Of a stretch of DNA of 64,000 nucleotides, positions 17,501 to 26,700 are shown piece after piece. The notes beneath the pieces were generated by a model, which did no database searches, was not told the DNA's origin, and saw only the letters and a list, made by a program, of their open reading frames with translations. The position numbers were made by a program, and so were the translations under genes. Location of the stretch: assembly GCF_023276405.1 (NCBI RefSeq), contig NZ_JALRMO010000001.1, forward strand, positions 6,721,501-6,785,500, written 5' to 3'. The number at the start of each line of letters is the position of its first letter. Within the stretch, counting starts at the first letter, position 1. This stretch comes from Paenibacillus hamazuiensis (lineage in GTDB: Bacteria > Bacillota > Bacilli > Paenibacillales > NBRC-103111).

Positions 17501-19533
17501 TCGGCATCCTGCTTGCCGTCGTTTCCTACCCAAGGGAAAGTCACGGTACTGCCGTTCGGAAGATCTTGCGCCGGCTGGAATTTCAACGTGCTCAATTGTG
17601 CCGGGGTCAGCGTTTTTGTAGTGCCCGGGTTGATATAGGTCGCCGTCGAAACCGACGTATACCACAATGTCCCTTTGGAGCCGAAGTCGCTCGGCAGCGT
17701 AATTTTCACCTGCTGCAGCGGATCGCTGTCGGCATCCGTATATGCCGGGGCATTGGCGAAGTCAGCTGCGGTGAACGAAACAACGGCTCCGGCCAGCCCC
17801 GCTTTGGTTACGTCTTGAATAACCGGCGGTGTGTTAATCATGATGGTTACTTTTTTGTCCGCTCGTGCATACTGCGTCCCGTCGGAACCGTTCCAGTCAA
17901 ACGATACCGGTCCGGTTTTTCCGCTGTTCGGCACGAACTTTAACTGACCGAGATTTGCCACAGGAATTTTCTGGCCGTAGGTAACTTCCGTTACCCCGAG
18001 AACCAGTTTGCCCATGTCCGCGTCCGGCAGCGATGCGATTTTGATTTCGTTGAGCGGGGCATTTTCAGGATCGAAATAGCTGCCGGTAAAAGTGGCTGCC
18101 GGCAAGCTGATCTCTTCACCTTTATTGGCCTGCTTTACGATCGGATCCACAGTCGGTAAGGCGTTCGCGGGACCGTTGATCGTTACGTCGGCATCGATAA
18201 ATGCATATTTCGTGCCGTCAAAGCCGTTCCACTTAAAGCTGGCTGTCCCGAAGAATCCTCTTTCGTCAGCGGCCGGAACAAACTTGAGCTTGCTTAGGTC
18301 TCCCACGGCGATCTCCTGGCCCGGTATCACATCTGCGATAGTAGTGCCGTCGTCGAATACCAGCTTTCCTTTGGCTGCATCCGGTAAAGTGACAATCTGT
18401 ACCTTTTGCAGATTAGTTCCGTTAGCCGTTCCGTTCACCTTGAAGTAGTTATTTTGGAAATCAGCTGCATTAAATGCGATCGGTTCGTATTGAAGCCCTT
18501 GCTTTTCAAACGATTTCGCTTGCGGATCGAAGGTTGACACCGTCAAAATATGCTGCGCTTTCCCTGCGTCAATCGGTTTGCTTGTGCTCACAGCCCCGCC
18601 GCGGTCGTCAAACAAAATAATGTTAACCTTATATTCCTTGGTCGGATCGAGATTCGAACCTAAAAGCAATGTCTGGGATGTCTTCTCCACACCTTCCGCA
18701 GCATTAAGGAAGCGGTCTGTCTTGGTATCCAAGTTTTGCTCGACGCCGTCCTCTTCCTTGATCAAGCTGACTTCCATACCAAAATTGCCGGTTGTTTTAG
18801 GAAGAAACCCTGTATCGACATACATTTTGCCGTCATCTTTTATCTGGATGGCTGCTTTCGAAATTTCTCCGGTTTCGCGCGAACCGCCATCAAGGACAAG
18901 CTGACCCCAGTCGACTTCAACTACCCAGTCCTGAAAATCGTCTTTGCTGGCTGCATAGTAATGATGGGTAGAAAGAGCGACATAGTAATCTTGTGACGCC
19001 GTGATTTTGGTTGGAGCAATTGCGAGAACCGTAGTGTTCCATTTATTATTGTTACCGGACAAGGCACCCACATAGGCTGATTTAGGAAACTCCTTCCTGT
19101 AATCCCCTGCTTTGAAGTCGGAAGGCCATGTCCATTGTGTGTATGAATCGCCTAACTGAAGTTCACTCGGATTTGCGGAAAAATACACACGATCCCATTC
19201 ACCTGTTAAATTATCCGTACTATCGTATTCATCGACATCGTATGCTCTGATCAGCAAATAAGCACTCTTCGCAGGTTGTTTATCTACTCCAGTGATTTTA
19301 AACTCGATAGGATATTTCGCAGCGCCATTGCCAATCCGCGTGGGACTGCTCACATCCAAATCGCCATCGACCGTACTGCTTCCATATCCGCCCCAGTTGT
19401 CGGTATCGGTAAAATAAGAACCTCCTTGCAGCGGCGCTGTGGCCGCAAATGCAGGTGTCACCAAATTCGCCACGATGAGCAGCGTAAGCAGGAAAGACAC
19501 CAACTTTTTACTCCCAAACCTTGTGTTCAACAC
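14524..19533 (-). CDS. Large S-layer-homology surface protein with cadherin-like, invasin-like and DUF11 domains
   Basis: A 1669-residue exported protein. The GTG start at 19533 has GGAGGAG 7 bases upstream and gives a clean signal peptide (LVSFLLTLLIVANLVTPAFA). In-frame upstream ATGs are less well placed. Order: a unique beta-rich N-terminal region with WGGYGSSTVDGD; three related beta repeats, each with LxFVPA/LKFVPN and F.WNG.DGT.YA; a cadherin-like domain (WIYTPNPNFTGEDSFTY); and an invasin-like Big_1 domain. After these come carboxypeptidase-regulatory-like domains, a poly-Gly hinge and a DUF11-type domain. Three SLH domains (FGDLKHQRYILGYPD, KDVREDHWAANYI, TDVEDHWAGDAI) end the protein. 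SLH domains bind pyruvylated secondary wall polymer. It shares an operator type with the giant sortase substrate. Confidence 0.9.
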   Translation of the reverse strand: MLNTRFGSKKLVSFLLTLLIVANLVTPAFAATAPLQGGSYFTDTDNWGGYGSSTVDGDLDVSSPTRIGNGAAKYPIEFKITGVDKQPAKSAYLLIRAYDVDEYDSTDNLTGEWDRVYFSANPSELQLGDSYTQWTWPSDFKAGDYRKEFPKSAYVGALSGNNNKWNTTVLAIAPTKITASQDYYVALSTHHYYAASKDDFQDWVVEVDWGQLVLDGGSRETGEISKAAIQIKDDGKMYVDTGFLPKTTGNFGMEVSLIKEEDGVEQNLDTKTDRFLNAAEGVEKTSQTLLLGSNLDPTKEYKVNIILFDDRGGAVSTSKPIDAGKAQHILTVSTFDPQAKSFEKQGLQYEPIAFNAADFQNNYFKVNGTANGTNLQKVQIVTLPDAAKGKLVFDDGTTIADVIPGQEIAVGDLSKLKFVPAADERGFFGTASFKWNGFDGTKYAFIDADVTINGPANALPTVDPIVKQANKGEEISLPAATFTGSYFDPENAPLNEIKIASLPDADMGKLVLGVTEVTYGQKIPVANLGQLKFVPNSGKTGPVSFDWNGSDGTQYARADKKVTIMINTPPVIQDVTKAGLAGAVVSFTAADFANAPAYTDADSDPLQQVKITLPSDFGSKGTLWYTSVSTATYINPGTTKTLTPAQLSTLKFQPAQDLPNGSTVTFPWVGNDGKQDAEASALVKIAYNGVPAASPLAVSMDEGTKSLIIELKGVDAETVTGMVYGINSQPSKGTLVPATENNPDGNKWIYTPNPNFTGEDSFTYTVTDADGQKSQPATVKIKVNKLLDGWAGNKNQGDATNVKTLPGYPLPLSALSQTDAAEVIANVNGVTVPLILANPTTFATDGFKKWELSTYKLPEGTNPGVYKVTFTAKAADQSLLPAEPDSRLADNNFEVPAPSVLQLTANPAKIVGDGKSTTTLTALLTDTEGKPIANTEVVFSAPDGVGSFVGSNRVMTDSEGRAVVTYKSAKIKGIDEQQIPIKATVLDVAKGVTAQSQIMMTFMPPTISGVITKGGTHEPVAGATVRATLDLNGDGKIEQGVDFDATVVTKADGSYSIPVPEGDKEYNLEITQNVTIGGVETPVTYKQQAKVGVVSGSGSDTFDSEKTVTGVVLFKKQDGASSLFNTNMVKKMKVYLKDAEGNYISENGRPKGFELEGQGVFNASGLSKDVTYTMEIRYELEPGKEIIVKSSTVKVNADGEMNISQELVDPYGKITDAVTHAAIEGATVTLYYANTQRNIDNGKPTNSPVVLPAIEGFAPNDNKSPDQLSDATGFYAFMVYPETDYYLVIKKAGYDTKISDTISVEKEIVKRDFELTRDKKTRSSGGGGGGASVPTGPDVTLNLTVDKNLVKEGDVSTITLDYKNQSGSTLSEGEVSVTIPEGAELVNANGGTVNGKTVTWKVTNLGAGQGGSFKIEVKWPQLTAADTEFEFPAQFTLNGNASTPVKVDSAVKVKVFSDRFGDLKHQRYILGYPDKEFKPNNSLTRAELAAIVARLTENGKVNDTLSYKDVREDHWAANYIKIATKHGYFSGFEDGSFRPEEPVTRGELASVMARFLKLNISATGTTHFTDVEDHWAGDAIESLYRNKFLAGYEDGTFKPQDKIRRVEAVTMINRMLYRGPLKGASALFPDVPESHWGFGDVQEATFSHEAVRNQDGSETWKRNIEDDVK

Positions 19534-19696
19534 GTTCTCTCTCCTCCACATGATGGTAATGACTCGATGATGCCTTGGCATTTGGCCTTCCTACTTCAAC
19601 AAAAACCCGTAAATTCGACCTCCTACCTCAAATTTGCCCTCCTCATTCATTCGGGTAATGGAACAATTTAACATAGTCCGATTTTCCCACTAACCC

Positions 19697-19731
19697 ATTG
19701 TGACATGTCACGCTGAACAAAATCTGAACAA
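19697..19731 (-). promoter_or_regulatory. SARP-type operator/promoter of the SLH protein gene
   Basis: CTGAACA at 19713-19719 and 19724-19730 on the plus strand (TGTTCAG in the gene direction) are 11 bp apart. Ten bases separate the last heptamer from CACAAT (19697-19702, complement). Flanking bases are also shared with the site at 14359-14393 (CCCATTGTGACA). The predicted leader is about 157 nt. Confidence 0.7.
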
Positions 19732-19827
19732 CAATTTTTCTTAAAATTCGACAGAAATAGCCACAGAAACATTAATACTTTAGAACCATTTCGATTTTCT
19801 GTCAAACAGATCCTAGCGCCTGCCGCT

Positions 19828-20193
19828 CTAACCCAAAACCTTACGAACAGCCTCTTCCACGCGTTCCTTCAGAAACGGCTTCATCACATAATCGCTCGCG
19901 CCGTTGTCCATCGCTTCCCGAATCAAATCCCGCCCGTCCATAGCCGAACATATGATCACTTTCGCCGCGGGATCAAAGCGCTTGATTTCTTTCAAGGCGG
20001 CGATGCCGTCCATGACGGGCATGGCCATATCCATAAAAACCAAATCGGGCCCGAACTTCTTATATATCTCCACCGCTTCCTTGCCGTTGCGGGCTTCGGC
20101 GACAACGTCCACACCGGCATCCTCCAGCATCTCTCTTATGACCTTGCGAATGAACTCTGCATCGTCGACTACCATTGCCGATATCATACCCAT
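19828..20193 (-). CDS. CheY-like stand-alone receiver
   Basis: About 121 residues forming only a receiver domain. It has an acidic pocket (VVDDAEF), phospho-acceptor Asp in LVFMDMAMP, and KPF near the end. The frame extends upstream, but homology begins at MISAMVVDD. The ATG at 20193 has GGAAGG just before it, and an ATG at 20187 is also possible. There is no output domain, so it must act by protein contact, as CheY does on motors or as a phosphate sink or relay. No chemotaxis genes lie nearby. It sits between a SARP-type regulator and an SLH gene and has its own copy of the shared operator. Its partner is unknown. Confidence 0.88.
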   Translation of the reverse strand: MGMISAMVVDDAEFIRKVIREMLEDAGVDVVAEARNGKEAVEIYKKFGPDLVFMDMAMPVMDGIAALKEIKRFDPAAKVIICSAMDGRDLIREAMDNGASDYVMKPFLKERVEEAVRKVLG

Positions 20194-20248
20194 CTTTCCT
20201 TCCGTTTCAATTCGTCCTCCGAAAACCGCTGCATCCCGCCAATCTGTA

Positions 20249-20283
20249 ATTAAATCAAATGCCGCTAAACAAAAACTAAACAA
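20249..20283 (-). promoter_or_regulatory. SARP-type operator/promoter of the CheY-like gene
   Basis: CTAAACA at 20265-20271 and 20276-20282 (TGTTTAG in the gene direction) are 11 bp apart, and 10 bases then lead to TTTAAT (20249-20254, complement). It differs from the two adhesin sites by one base per heptamer. The predicted leader is about 50 nt. Confidence 0.65.
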
Positions 20284-20307
20284 ATGCTCGTCTCCCTTTC
20301 ACCGGGG

Positions 20308-20354
20308 ATAAAAAAAGAAAGACCGCATCCCGAAGGATACAGTCTCTCTTTCCC
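20308..20354 (-). terminator. Terminator of the SARP-type regulator gene
   Basis: On the minus strand AAAGAGAGAC..GTATCC pairs with GGATGC..GTCTTTC around TTCG and ends in TTTTTTT. It separates the regulator gene from the CheY-like gene. Confidence 0.75.
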
Positions 20355-20374
20355 ATTGATGAGGCACTATTCGC

Positions 20375-21547
20375 TTAAACGGAACGATTCGTTTTGCGCA
20401 CCGGCCCGGAGGAGCCGGGACCGAGCCGTTTCCAGTTTTCGTACCATTCCGCGATCCTGTTGCTGGGGCTTGCATCAAGCTCCTGCTCCAGCAATTGAAC
20501 CAGGTTTTTATACTGCTCCTCTACGGCCGTCCGCTCTTCCAACACGTCATACAGCTTCATAAGCGCAAAATAACTTTCTTCGAAATAAGGATATTGCTGC
20601 TGCACCCGGTGGTATACCGTAATCGCCTCCGCCGGCATCCCTTCCTTGATGTAAAATTCGCCAAGCAGCTGCGCATGCTGCAGCCAGAGCATCCGGAGCC
20701 GCTGCCGTTCGTTCTCCGCCCACAAATAACCGCTGTCCGCAAAATAATCTCCGCGGTACATATCGAGGAGCCGCTGATGGGCCCGGTAATTATCCTTCGA
20801 AACGGCAGCCAGCTGGCGAATGCCCTTCTCCCATTCCTCCACATCGATCCTCACCTGTGCGGTATCCAAAATATACCCGTCCTGTACGCCCAGGCTGCGA
20901 ATTCGGACATCCGCCCCCGCCCGCTTCAAATCCTGACGCACCTGATAAATCGTCGTATACAGATGCGTCATCGCCTTGGCCAAATCGAAGTCCGGCCACA
21001 GCAAATCAAGCAGGACGCCTTTCCTAACGAGCTGGCCGCGATGGTGAAGCAAATACGAAAACAGCTCCTGAGCTTTGGAGGTTCGCCACTTTAAAGTTTC
21101 CGGCTCCACCCCGGGCGGTTCGAACTGCAGCGTCTGCAGGCAGCGGATTAGCATGGGCCGGCCGGCCTCCTCTTCTTTCCGGCCCGCCTGGGCGCTCATC
21201 ATCAGCCGCTGAACCGTTTTTGCGAGCCTCTCCCGCTGAAGCGGTTTTAATACGTAATCGAGCGCATTCAGCTCGAAAGCTTGTACGGCATAATCGTCAT
21301 AAGCGGTAATAAAGACGATTTCCGCTGCCGGGCAAATTTCCTGAAGAAGCTCGGCTGCCTTTAGGCCCAAAATCTCCGGCATATGTATGTCGAGGAACAC
21401 GACATCCGGCTGCAATTGACCTGCCGCTTCAATGGCCAGCAGCGGGTCCAAGTACTCTCCGACGACCTCGATGCCGGCAATTTCCTTCAACATTTTGCTT
21501 AGCTGCATGAGCGCAAGAGACTCGTCGTCTACCAGCATAGCCTTCAT
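20375..21547 (-). CDS. Response regulator with SARP-type winged helix and BTAD domain
   Basis: A 390-residue protein. Receiver domain (about 1-120) with VDDE, acceptor Asp in VVFLDIHMP and KPL. An OmpR/SARP-like winged helix follows (about 140-235, LKWRTSKAQELFSYLLHHRG and LWPDFDLAKAMTHLYTTIYQVR), and then an all-helical bacterial transcriptional activator domain (about 240-375). The ATG at 21547 begins the receiver; upstream codons to 21598 are unlikely. SARP-family activators bind heptameric direct repeats with an 11-bp pitch just upstream of the -10. Exactly such sites precede four neighbouring units, so this protein is the inferred binder. It is divergent from the sensor operon, its likely kinase partner. 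Confidence 0.9.
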   Translation of the reverse strand: MKAMLVDDESLALMQLSKMLKEIAGIEVVGEYLDPLLAIEAAGQLQPDVVFLDIHMPEILGLKAAELLQEICPAAEIVFITAYDDYAVQAFELNALDYVLKPLQRERLAKTVQRLMMSAQAGRKEEEAGRPMLIRCLQTLQFEPPGVEPETLKWRTSKAQELFSYLLHHRGQLVRKGVLLDLLWPDFDLAKAMTHLYTTIYQVRQDLKRAGADVRIRSLGVQDGYILDTAQVRIDVEEWEKGIRQLAAVSKDNYRAHQRLLDMYRGDYFADSGYLWAENERQRLRMLWLQHAQLLGEFYIKEGMPAEAITVYHRVQQQYPYFEESYFALMKLYDVLEERTAVEEQYKNLVQLLEQELDASPSNRIAEWYENWKRLGPGSSGPVRKTNRSV

Positions 21548-21635
21548 CGCTTCACATCCCTTGTCGTAAAAAGAAATCGTTACTCTTTTATTCGGCACAG
21601 CTGGGACATTTTGTTATAAATGTTTTCATTTTTCG

Positions 21636-21669
21636 TGTTTAGATTTTGTTCAGTACAATATTGTACAAT
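21636..21669 (+). promoter_or_regulatory. SARP-type operator/promoter of the MHYT-GGDEF-EAL/sensor operon
   Basis: TGTTTAG (21636-21642) and TGTTCAG (21647-21653) are 11 bp apart. Ten bases then lead to a good -10, TACAAT (21664-21669). The orientation is toward the plus-strand operon, with a predicted leader of about 30 nt. A 14-bp perfect palindrome GTACAATATTGTAC (21653-21666) overlaps the -10. The site also lies in the divergent upstream region of the SARP-type regulator gene. Confidence 0.7.
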
Positions 21670-21704
21670 AACCATTTGACATCATTGGATAGAGGTGTTG
21701 CACC

Positions 21705-23714
21705 ATGCTGATCGAAGGTTATTATAATTACTATATTGTGGCACTTTCCGTCGTTATCGCCATCCTTGCTTCTTACTCCGCCTTGAACATAACGTCGAAA
21801 ATCTCGCAATCCACCGGAAGAAGCCGGTTTTTCTGGCTGTTTGGCGGGGCTCTTGTAATGGGAAGCGGCGTCTGGTCGATGCACTTTGTCGGGATGCTGT
21901 CCTTTCATCTGCACGTGCCGGTCAGTTACGATACGACATTGACCCTGCTATCCATGGTCGCCAGCGTTATTGCCTCCTTTATAGCATTTTACATCACAAT
22001 GCCGCAGCAAATTAACTGGTATAAAATAACAATAGGCGGTTTTTTCATGGGAACCGGCATCGTTGCGATGCATTATACCGGAATGGCCGCCATGCGAATG
22101 CCCGTCAGCTTGGAATACGATCCGTTCTATTGGATTTTGTCCGCCATCATCGCACTCGTCGTATCTTATGTGGCCCTGCTGCTGTTCCTTCGTTTCCGAA
22201 GCCACCCTTCCTCCAAATGGCTCCGGTGGCTGACGGCCACGGTTATGGGGATTGCGATTTGCGGCATGCACTATACGGGGATGAAAGCGGCGATATTCCG
22301 CGACGATCATCACGTATCCACGCATAGCAGCAGCCTCCAGTCCGACCCGTTCCTGCTCTTCGGGGTGACGATCACCATCTTCTCCATCCTGCTGATCTCT
22401 TGGGGAGCTATGTTTTTTGACCGGCACGTGCTGGAAAAAATGGCGTACACCGATACGATCACCGGGCTGCCCAACCGCAATGAGATGAACCGGTTCTTCG
22501 ATACCTACGTAGGCAAGGAACCGCTCGGCGTCTTCTTTCTCGATCTGGATCAGTTTAAAGCGATCAACGATACGCTGGGGCACCATATCGGCGACATGCT
22601 CGTCCAGGAAGTGGGAGGCCGTCTGCAAGGCTTCATTACCGAACAGCAGCAAGTATTCCGCATAGGCGGGGACGAATTTTTGATCGTCGCCAAAGACTGC
22701 CGCCAAGATCAGGCCGAACGGCTCGCCGCGCAGCTTCTGCAAAAGATCAAGAAGCCGTATTTTCTCGATGGAAACGAATTGTATATAACGGTCAGCATCG
22801 GAATCAGCATCGGCAGCATTCAAAGCGCCGACCGCTCGATTCTTTTGAAAACAGCCGATACCGCGATGTACAAAGCGAAAAGTCTCGGCAAAAATCAATT
22901 TTGCGTTTACAGCGAGGAGCTCGGCAACCACGCCGTTCGTCGAATGGAGCTGGAGAAAGATTTGCGGCGGGCTTTTGACCGCAGCGAATTTTTTATCGTG
23001 TATCAGCCCAAATGGAACGTGGTGACGAACAAGCCTTTTGGGCTGGAAGCGTTGATTCGCTGGAACCATCCCCGCCTTGGCGTCGTTTCCCCGGTTGAAT
23101 TCATCCCAATCGCCGAAGAAACCGGACTCATTGTCCCTATGACCAGGTGGGTCCTGGAAAAAGCCTGCCTGCACGGCGTCGAGCTGCAGGCCAAAGGCAT
23201 CATGCAGCCGGTATCGGTCAATTTATCGATCCGCCTGTTTAGAACCGACAGCTTGAAGGAAATGATTCAGACCGCGCTTGCGAAAGCCGGCCTGGATCCG
23301 CATTTTTTGGAGCTGGAAATTACCGAATCGATGGTGCTTTACGACCTGAACGACATCGTGCGCCAGCTGATCGACATTCGCGCCCTTGGAGTGCGCATAT
23401 CGATGGATGACTTCGGCACCGGCTATTCGTCGATCGGGCTTCTGGACCGGATTCCGATCGATGCCTTGAAGCTGGACCGATTGTTTACCAACGACTTGCA
23501 ATCTCCCGGCAAACGGGCCATCATCCATGCGATCGTCGTGATGGCGGAAAGCTTGAAGCTGGATGTGATCGCCGAAGGGGTCGAAAATCAGGAGCACATC
23601 GAATTTCTCAAGGAGCTTGGCTGCAATGTGATGCAAGGATACTATTACGGCAAGCCGATGGATCCCAAAGAAATTGAGAAATGGCTTAAATCGAAGGAAC
23701 ATTTAAACGGATGA
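21705..23714 (+). CDS. MHYT-GGDEF-EAL cyclic-di-GMP turnover protein
   Basis: A 669-residue protein. The N-terminal MHYT membrane sensor domain has seven predicted helices and three motif copies (MHFVGM, MHYTGMAAM, MHYTGMKAA); this family is proposed to sense gases or redox through metal. A GGDEF domain with intact RIGGDEF (about residue 320) follows; I see no RxxD inhibitory site just before it. The EAL domain keeps EALIRW, ITES, DDFGTGYSS, the Lys in KLDR, AEGVE and QGYYYG, so it is probably an active phosphodiesterase. Both synthesis and breakdown of cyclic-di-GMP are possible. AGAGGTG precedes the ATG. The stop overlaps the next start (ATGA), so it is co-translated with the hybrid sensor. 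Confidence 0.95.
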   Translation: MLIEGYYNYYIVALSVVIAILASYSALNITSKISQSTGRSRFFWLFGGALVMGSGVWSMHFVGMLSFHLHVPVSYDTTLTLLSMVASVIASFIAFYITMPQQINWYKITIGGFFMGTGIVAMHYTGMAAMRMPVSLEYDPFYWILSAIIALVVSYVALLLFLRFRSHPSSKWLRWLTATVMGIAICGMHYTGMKAAIFRDDHHVSTHSSSLQSDPFLLFGVTITIFSILLISWGAMFFDRHVLEKMAYTDTITGLPNRNEMNRFFDTYVGKEPLGVFFLDLDQFKAINDTLGHHIGDMLVQEVGGRLQGFITEQQQVFRIGGDEFLIVAKDCRQDQAERLAAQLLQKIKKPYFLDGNELYITVSIGISIGSIQSADRSILLKTADTAMYKAKSLGKNQFCVYSEELGNHAVRRMELEKDLRRAFDRSEFFIVYQPKWNVVTNKPFGLEALIRWNHPRLGVVSPVEFIPIAEETGLIVPMTRWVLEKACLHGVELQAKGIMQPVSVNLSIRLFRTDSLKEMIQTALAKAGLDPHFLELEITESMVLYDLNDIVRQLIDIRALGVRISMDDFGTGYSSIGLLDRIPIDALKLDRLFTNDLQSPGKRAIIHAIVVMAESLKLDVIAEGVENQEHIEFLKELGCNVMQGYYYGKPMDPKEIEKWLKSKEHLNG

Positions 23715-26700
23715 CCAAGCGAAGAACGATACTCATCGCCTTGCTATTCTTAGCGATACTTACCGGCCTCCGCCTGTTCTGGATCGCCTTTCAAGCCGTT
23801 CCGCCGCATCCTTCTGCGGTGGGCGGAGTCGTCGACCTGCGAAATTGGGATTTTTCGGCGGATAATACCTTGACGCTGGATGGGCAGTGGGAGTTTTTCC
23901 CCGGCCAATGGCTGACACCCTCTCCCGGCGGATCCTACGTTCCCCCCGCATCGGCAAGCGGCTTTATTCAAGTTCCGGGCAGTTGGAACCGGGCTCTGTC
24001 CGGAGAATCGGGGTCTCCCTATGGCTACGGAACTTACCGGCTCCTGATACTCGTAAGTGCCGACAACAGGATGACCTACGGTATCAAGACCCAAGATATT
24101 CGCGGCGCTTCCGAGCTTTTCGTGAACGGACATTTGCTTACGGGCAGCGGTCAGCCTTCGGCGATCCGGGAGCTGCATGAGAGCCGGAATATCCCGTACT
24201 CCGGCTTCTTTACGACAAATGAAGATTATATCGAAATCGTTGTGCGCGTATCCAACTACGACTATGCCGACAAAGGCGGCATCATCGGACCGGTTTCGTT
24301 CGGCAGCGCCTTGGCGGTTACGCATCAAAACATTTTTTCACTCTGCATGAATCTCGTGGCGATCATCATTCTTTTGATGCACGGCTTTTATGCGGTCATT
24401 TTGTTCATGTTCAGGCCGGATCGCAAAGTGCTTCTCTATTTCGCCCTGATGGTCACCTGCACGGCCTTCACCTTGTTCACCAACTATGAAAAGCTGCTGC
24501 TGGCCTGGATCCCTCTCGAATTCGGGTGGTTTAAGCGGATTCAATACTTGTCATACACCGGTGTCGGCGCTTTTATGCTTCTGTTTACGAAACATCTCTT
24601 TCCGGAATACCGACATCTGAAATTCATTCGCATGTTTGCTTTCATCTGCGGCTTGTATGCGTTGTTTGTTCTGGGTGCCCCCATCCGATTCGTGACGCGG
24701 ACAGAGCCGCTGCTTATCTTCATCAGCGTGCTGCCTACGCTGACGGCTCCCGCGCTTTGGCTCCGCGGCGCGCTGAACGGCAAGGAACACGCAATTTATT
24801 TGCTCCTCTCCGCAGTCGGCATGACTTCCCACGTCACATGGGGCGTATTGCTTAATGCGGGGCTGATTGTGACACCGTATTATCCGTTCGATCTGATCGT
24901 CGCATTTCTCAGCATGGCGTCCTTTTGGTTCAGGAGGCTTTTCCGAATGTCGGACCAAACCGAACAGCTCGCGGCCCGGCTTCAGCAGGTGGACAAGCAA
25001 AAGGACGACTTTCTGGCAAACACGTCCCACGAATTGCGAAATCCGCTGCACGGCATTCTCACGATTGCCCAAACCATCGTGGATACCGAAAAACATTCGC
25101 TGGGGGAGAACACGAAAAAGGATCTCGAACTGCTTATTTCCGTAGGGCGCCGTATGTCGTTCATGCTCAATGACCTGCTCGATTTTACGCGCCTCAAAGA
25201 GCAGGATGTCCGGCTGAACATGACCAAGGTGCATCTTCAATCGGTGGCTTCCGGAGTGCTCGATATGATCCGCTTTATGACCGAAGGCAAGCAGATCCGG
25301 CTGTCGCAAAACATCCCGGATACCTTCCCTTTCGTCATGGCGGATGAAAACCGGCTCGTCCAAATCATGTTCAATTTGCTGCATAATGCGGTGAAATATA
25401 CTCATGAAGGGCTTATCTCGATCAGCGCGGAAATCCGCAGCGGGAAAGCTCATGTCCATATCACGGATACCGGGATCGGGATGGACGAAGCGACGCAGAA
25501 ACGAATCTTTTTGCCCTATGAGCAAGGGGATTCCAGCCTGACGGCATTAGGGGCGGGGATCGGGCTCGGACTCAGCATCAGCACCCGGCTTGTCGAGCTG
25601 CACGGCGGTACGCTCGGGGTCAAGTCTGCGTCGGGGCAAGGCTCGACATTTACGTTTACGCTGCAGCTGGCCGGCGATACAGGGCAGGCACTTGTCCGCG
25701 TTAACGAGAGCGCTCGTTCCGGGATCGCCGACGATACGGCAGCTGCCGCCGTGCAAGAGCCGAAAAACCGGCATGTTTCGCCATCCGCCTCATTCGTATC
25801 GGAAAAACCGAGAATACTGGCCGTAGATGACGATCCGGTGAATTTGAAAATTTTGGATAACCTTCTTTCCGCAGAGCAATACGATATCGTGACGGTAACA
25901 AACGGCCGCGAGGCTTTGGTTAAACTGCTGAACGAACGGTGGGATCTCGTGATTACCGATGTGATGATGCCGCACATGTCCGGATACGAACTTACCAAGC
26001 TCGTTCGCGAGCGCTTCACCGTATCGGAGCTGCCGATTTTGCTTTTAACGGCGCGAAGCCGTTCCGAGGATATCGCCGCCGGCTTTCGATGCGGTGCCAA
26101 CGATTATGTGATGAAGCCGATGGATGCACTGGAGCTGAAATCCCGTGTACGCGCACTCACCAACCTGAAGCTTTCCTTCACCGAGCGCCTTCGTTTGGAG
26201 GCGGCGTGGCTGCAAGCCCAGATCAAGCCTCACTTTCTGTTTAACACGCTCAACTCGATCGCCGCCCTCAGCGAATTCGATACGGCGAGAATGCGGCATT
26301 TGCTTGATGTGTTCGGCCAATATTTGCGCACCAGCTTCGATTTTCATAATGTGGACCGTCTCGTTCCGCTTCACCAGGAGCTGGGACTTGTCCGTTCTTA
26401 CCTGTTCATCGAGAAGGAGCGTTTCCAGGACCGGCTTCAGGTCATATGGGAACTGGGCGAAGGCGCCGGGTTTCGGCTGCCTCCCCTGTCGGTCCAGCCC
26501 CTTGTGGAAAATGCCGTCAGGCACGGGATACTGCCGCGATCGCGAGGCGGAACGGTTCGCATCCGGGTCGCGGAACATCCGAACTACGCCGTCATTTCGG
26601 TTGAAGATGACGGGGTGGGCATATCCCCGGAACGGCTGCACGAGGTGCTGTACGGCAAGCCGGACGGGCAAAAAGGCATCGGCTTATATAATTTGGAGCG

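Noticed and set aside
18700-18830. LPKTT in the SLH protein as a sortase signal
   Set aside because: It lies in the N-terminal half, with no following hydrophobic segment or charged tail. SLH domains already provide anchoring.
20193-20283. N-terminal extension of the CheY-like protein to 20283
   Set aside because: The extra residues have no receiver homology, and the stretch contains the predicted promoter and operator.
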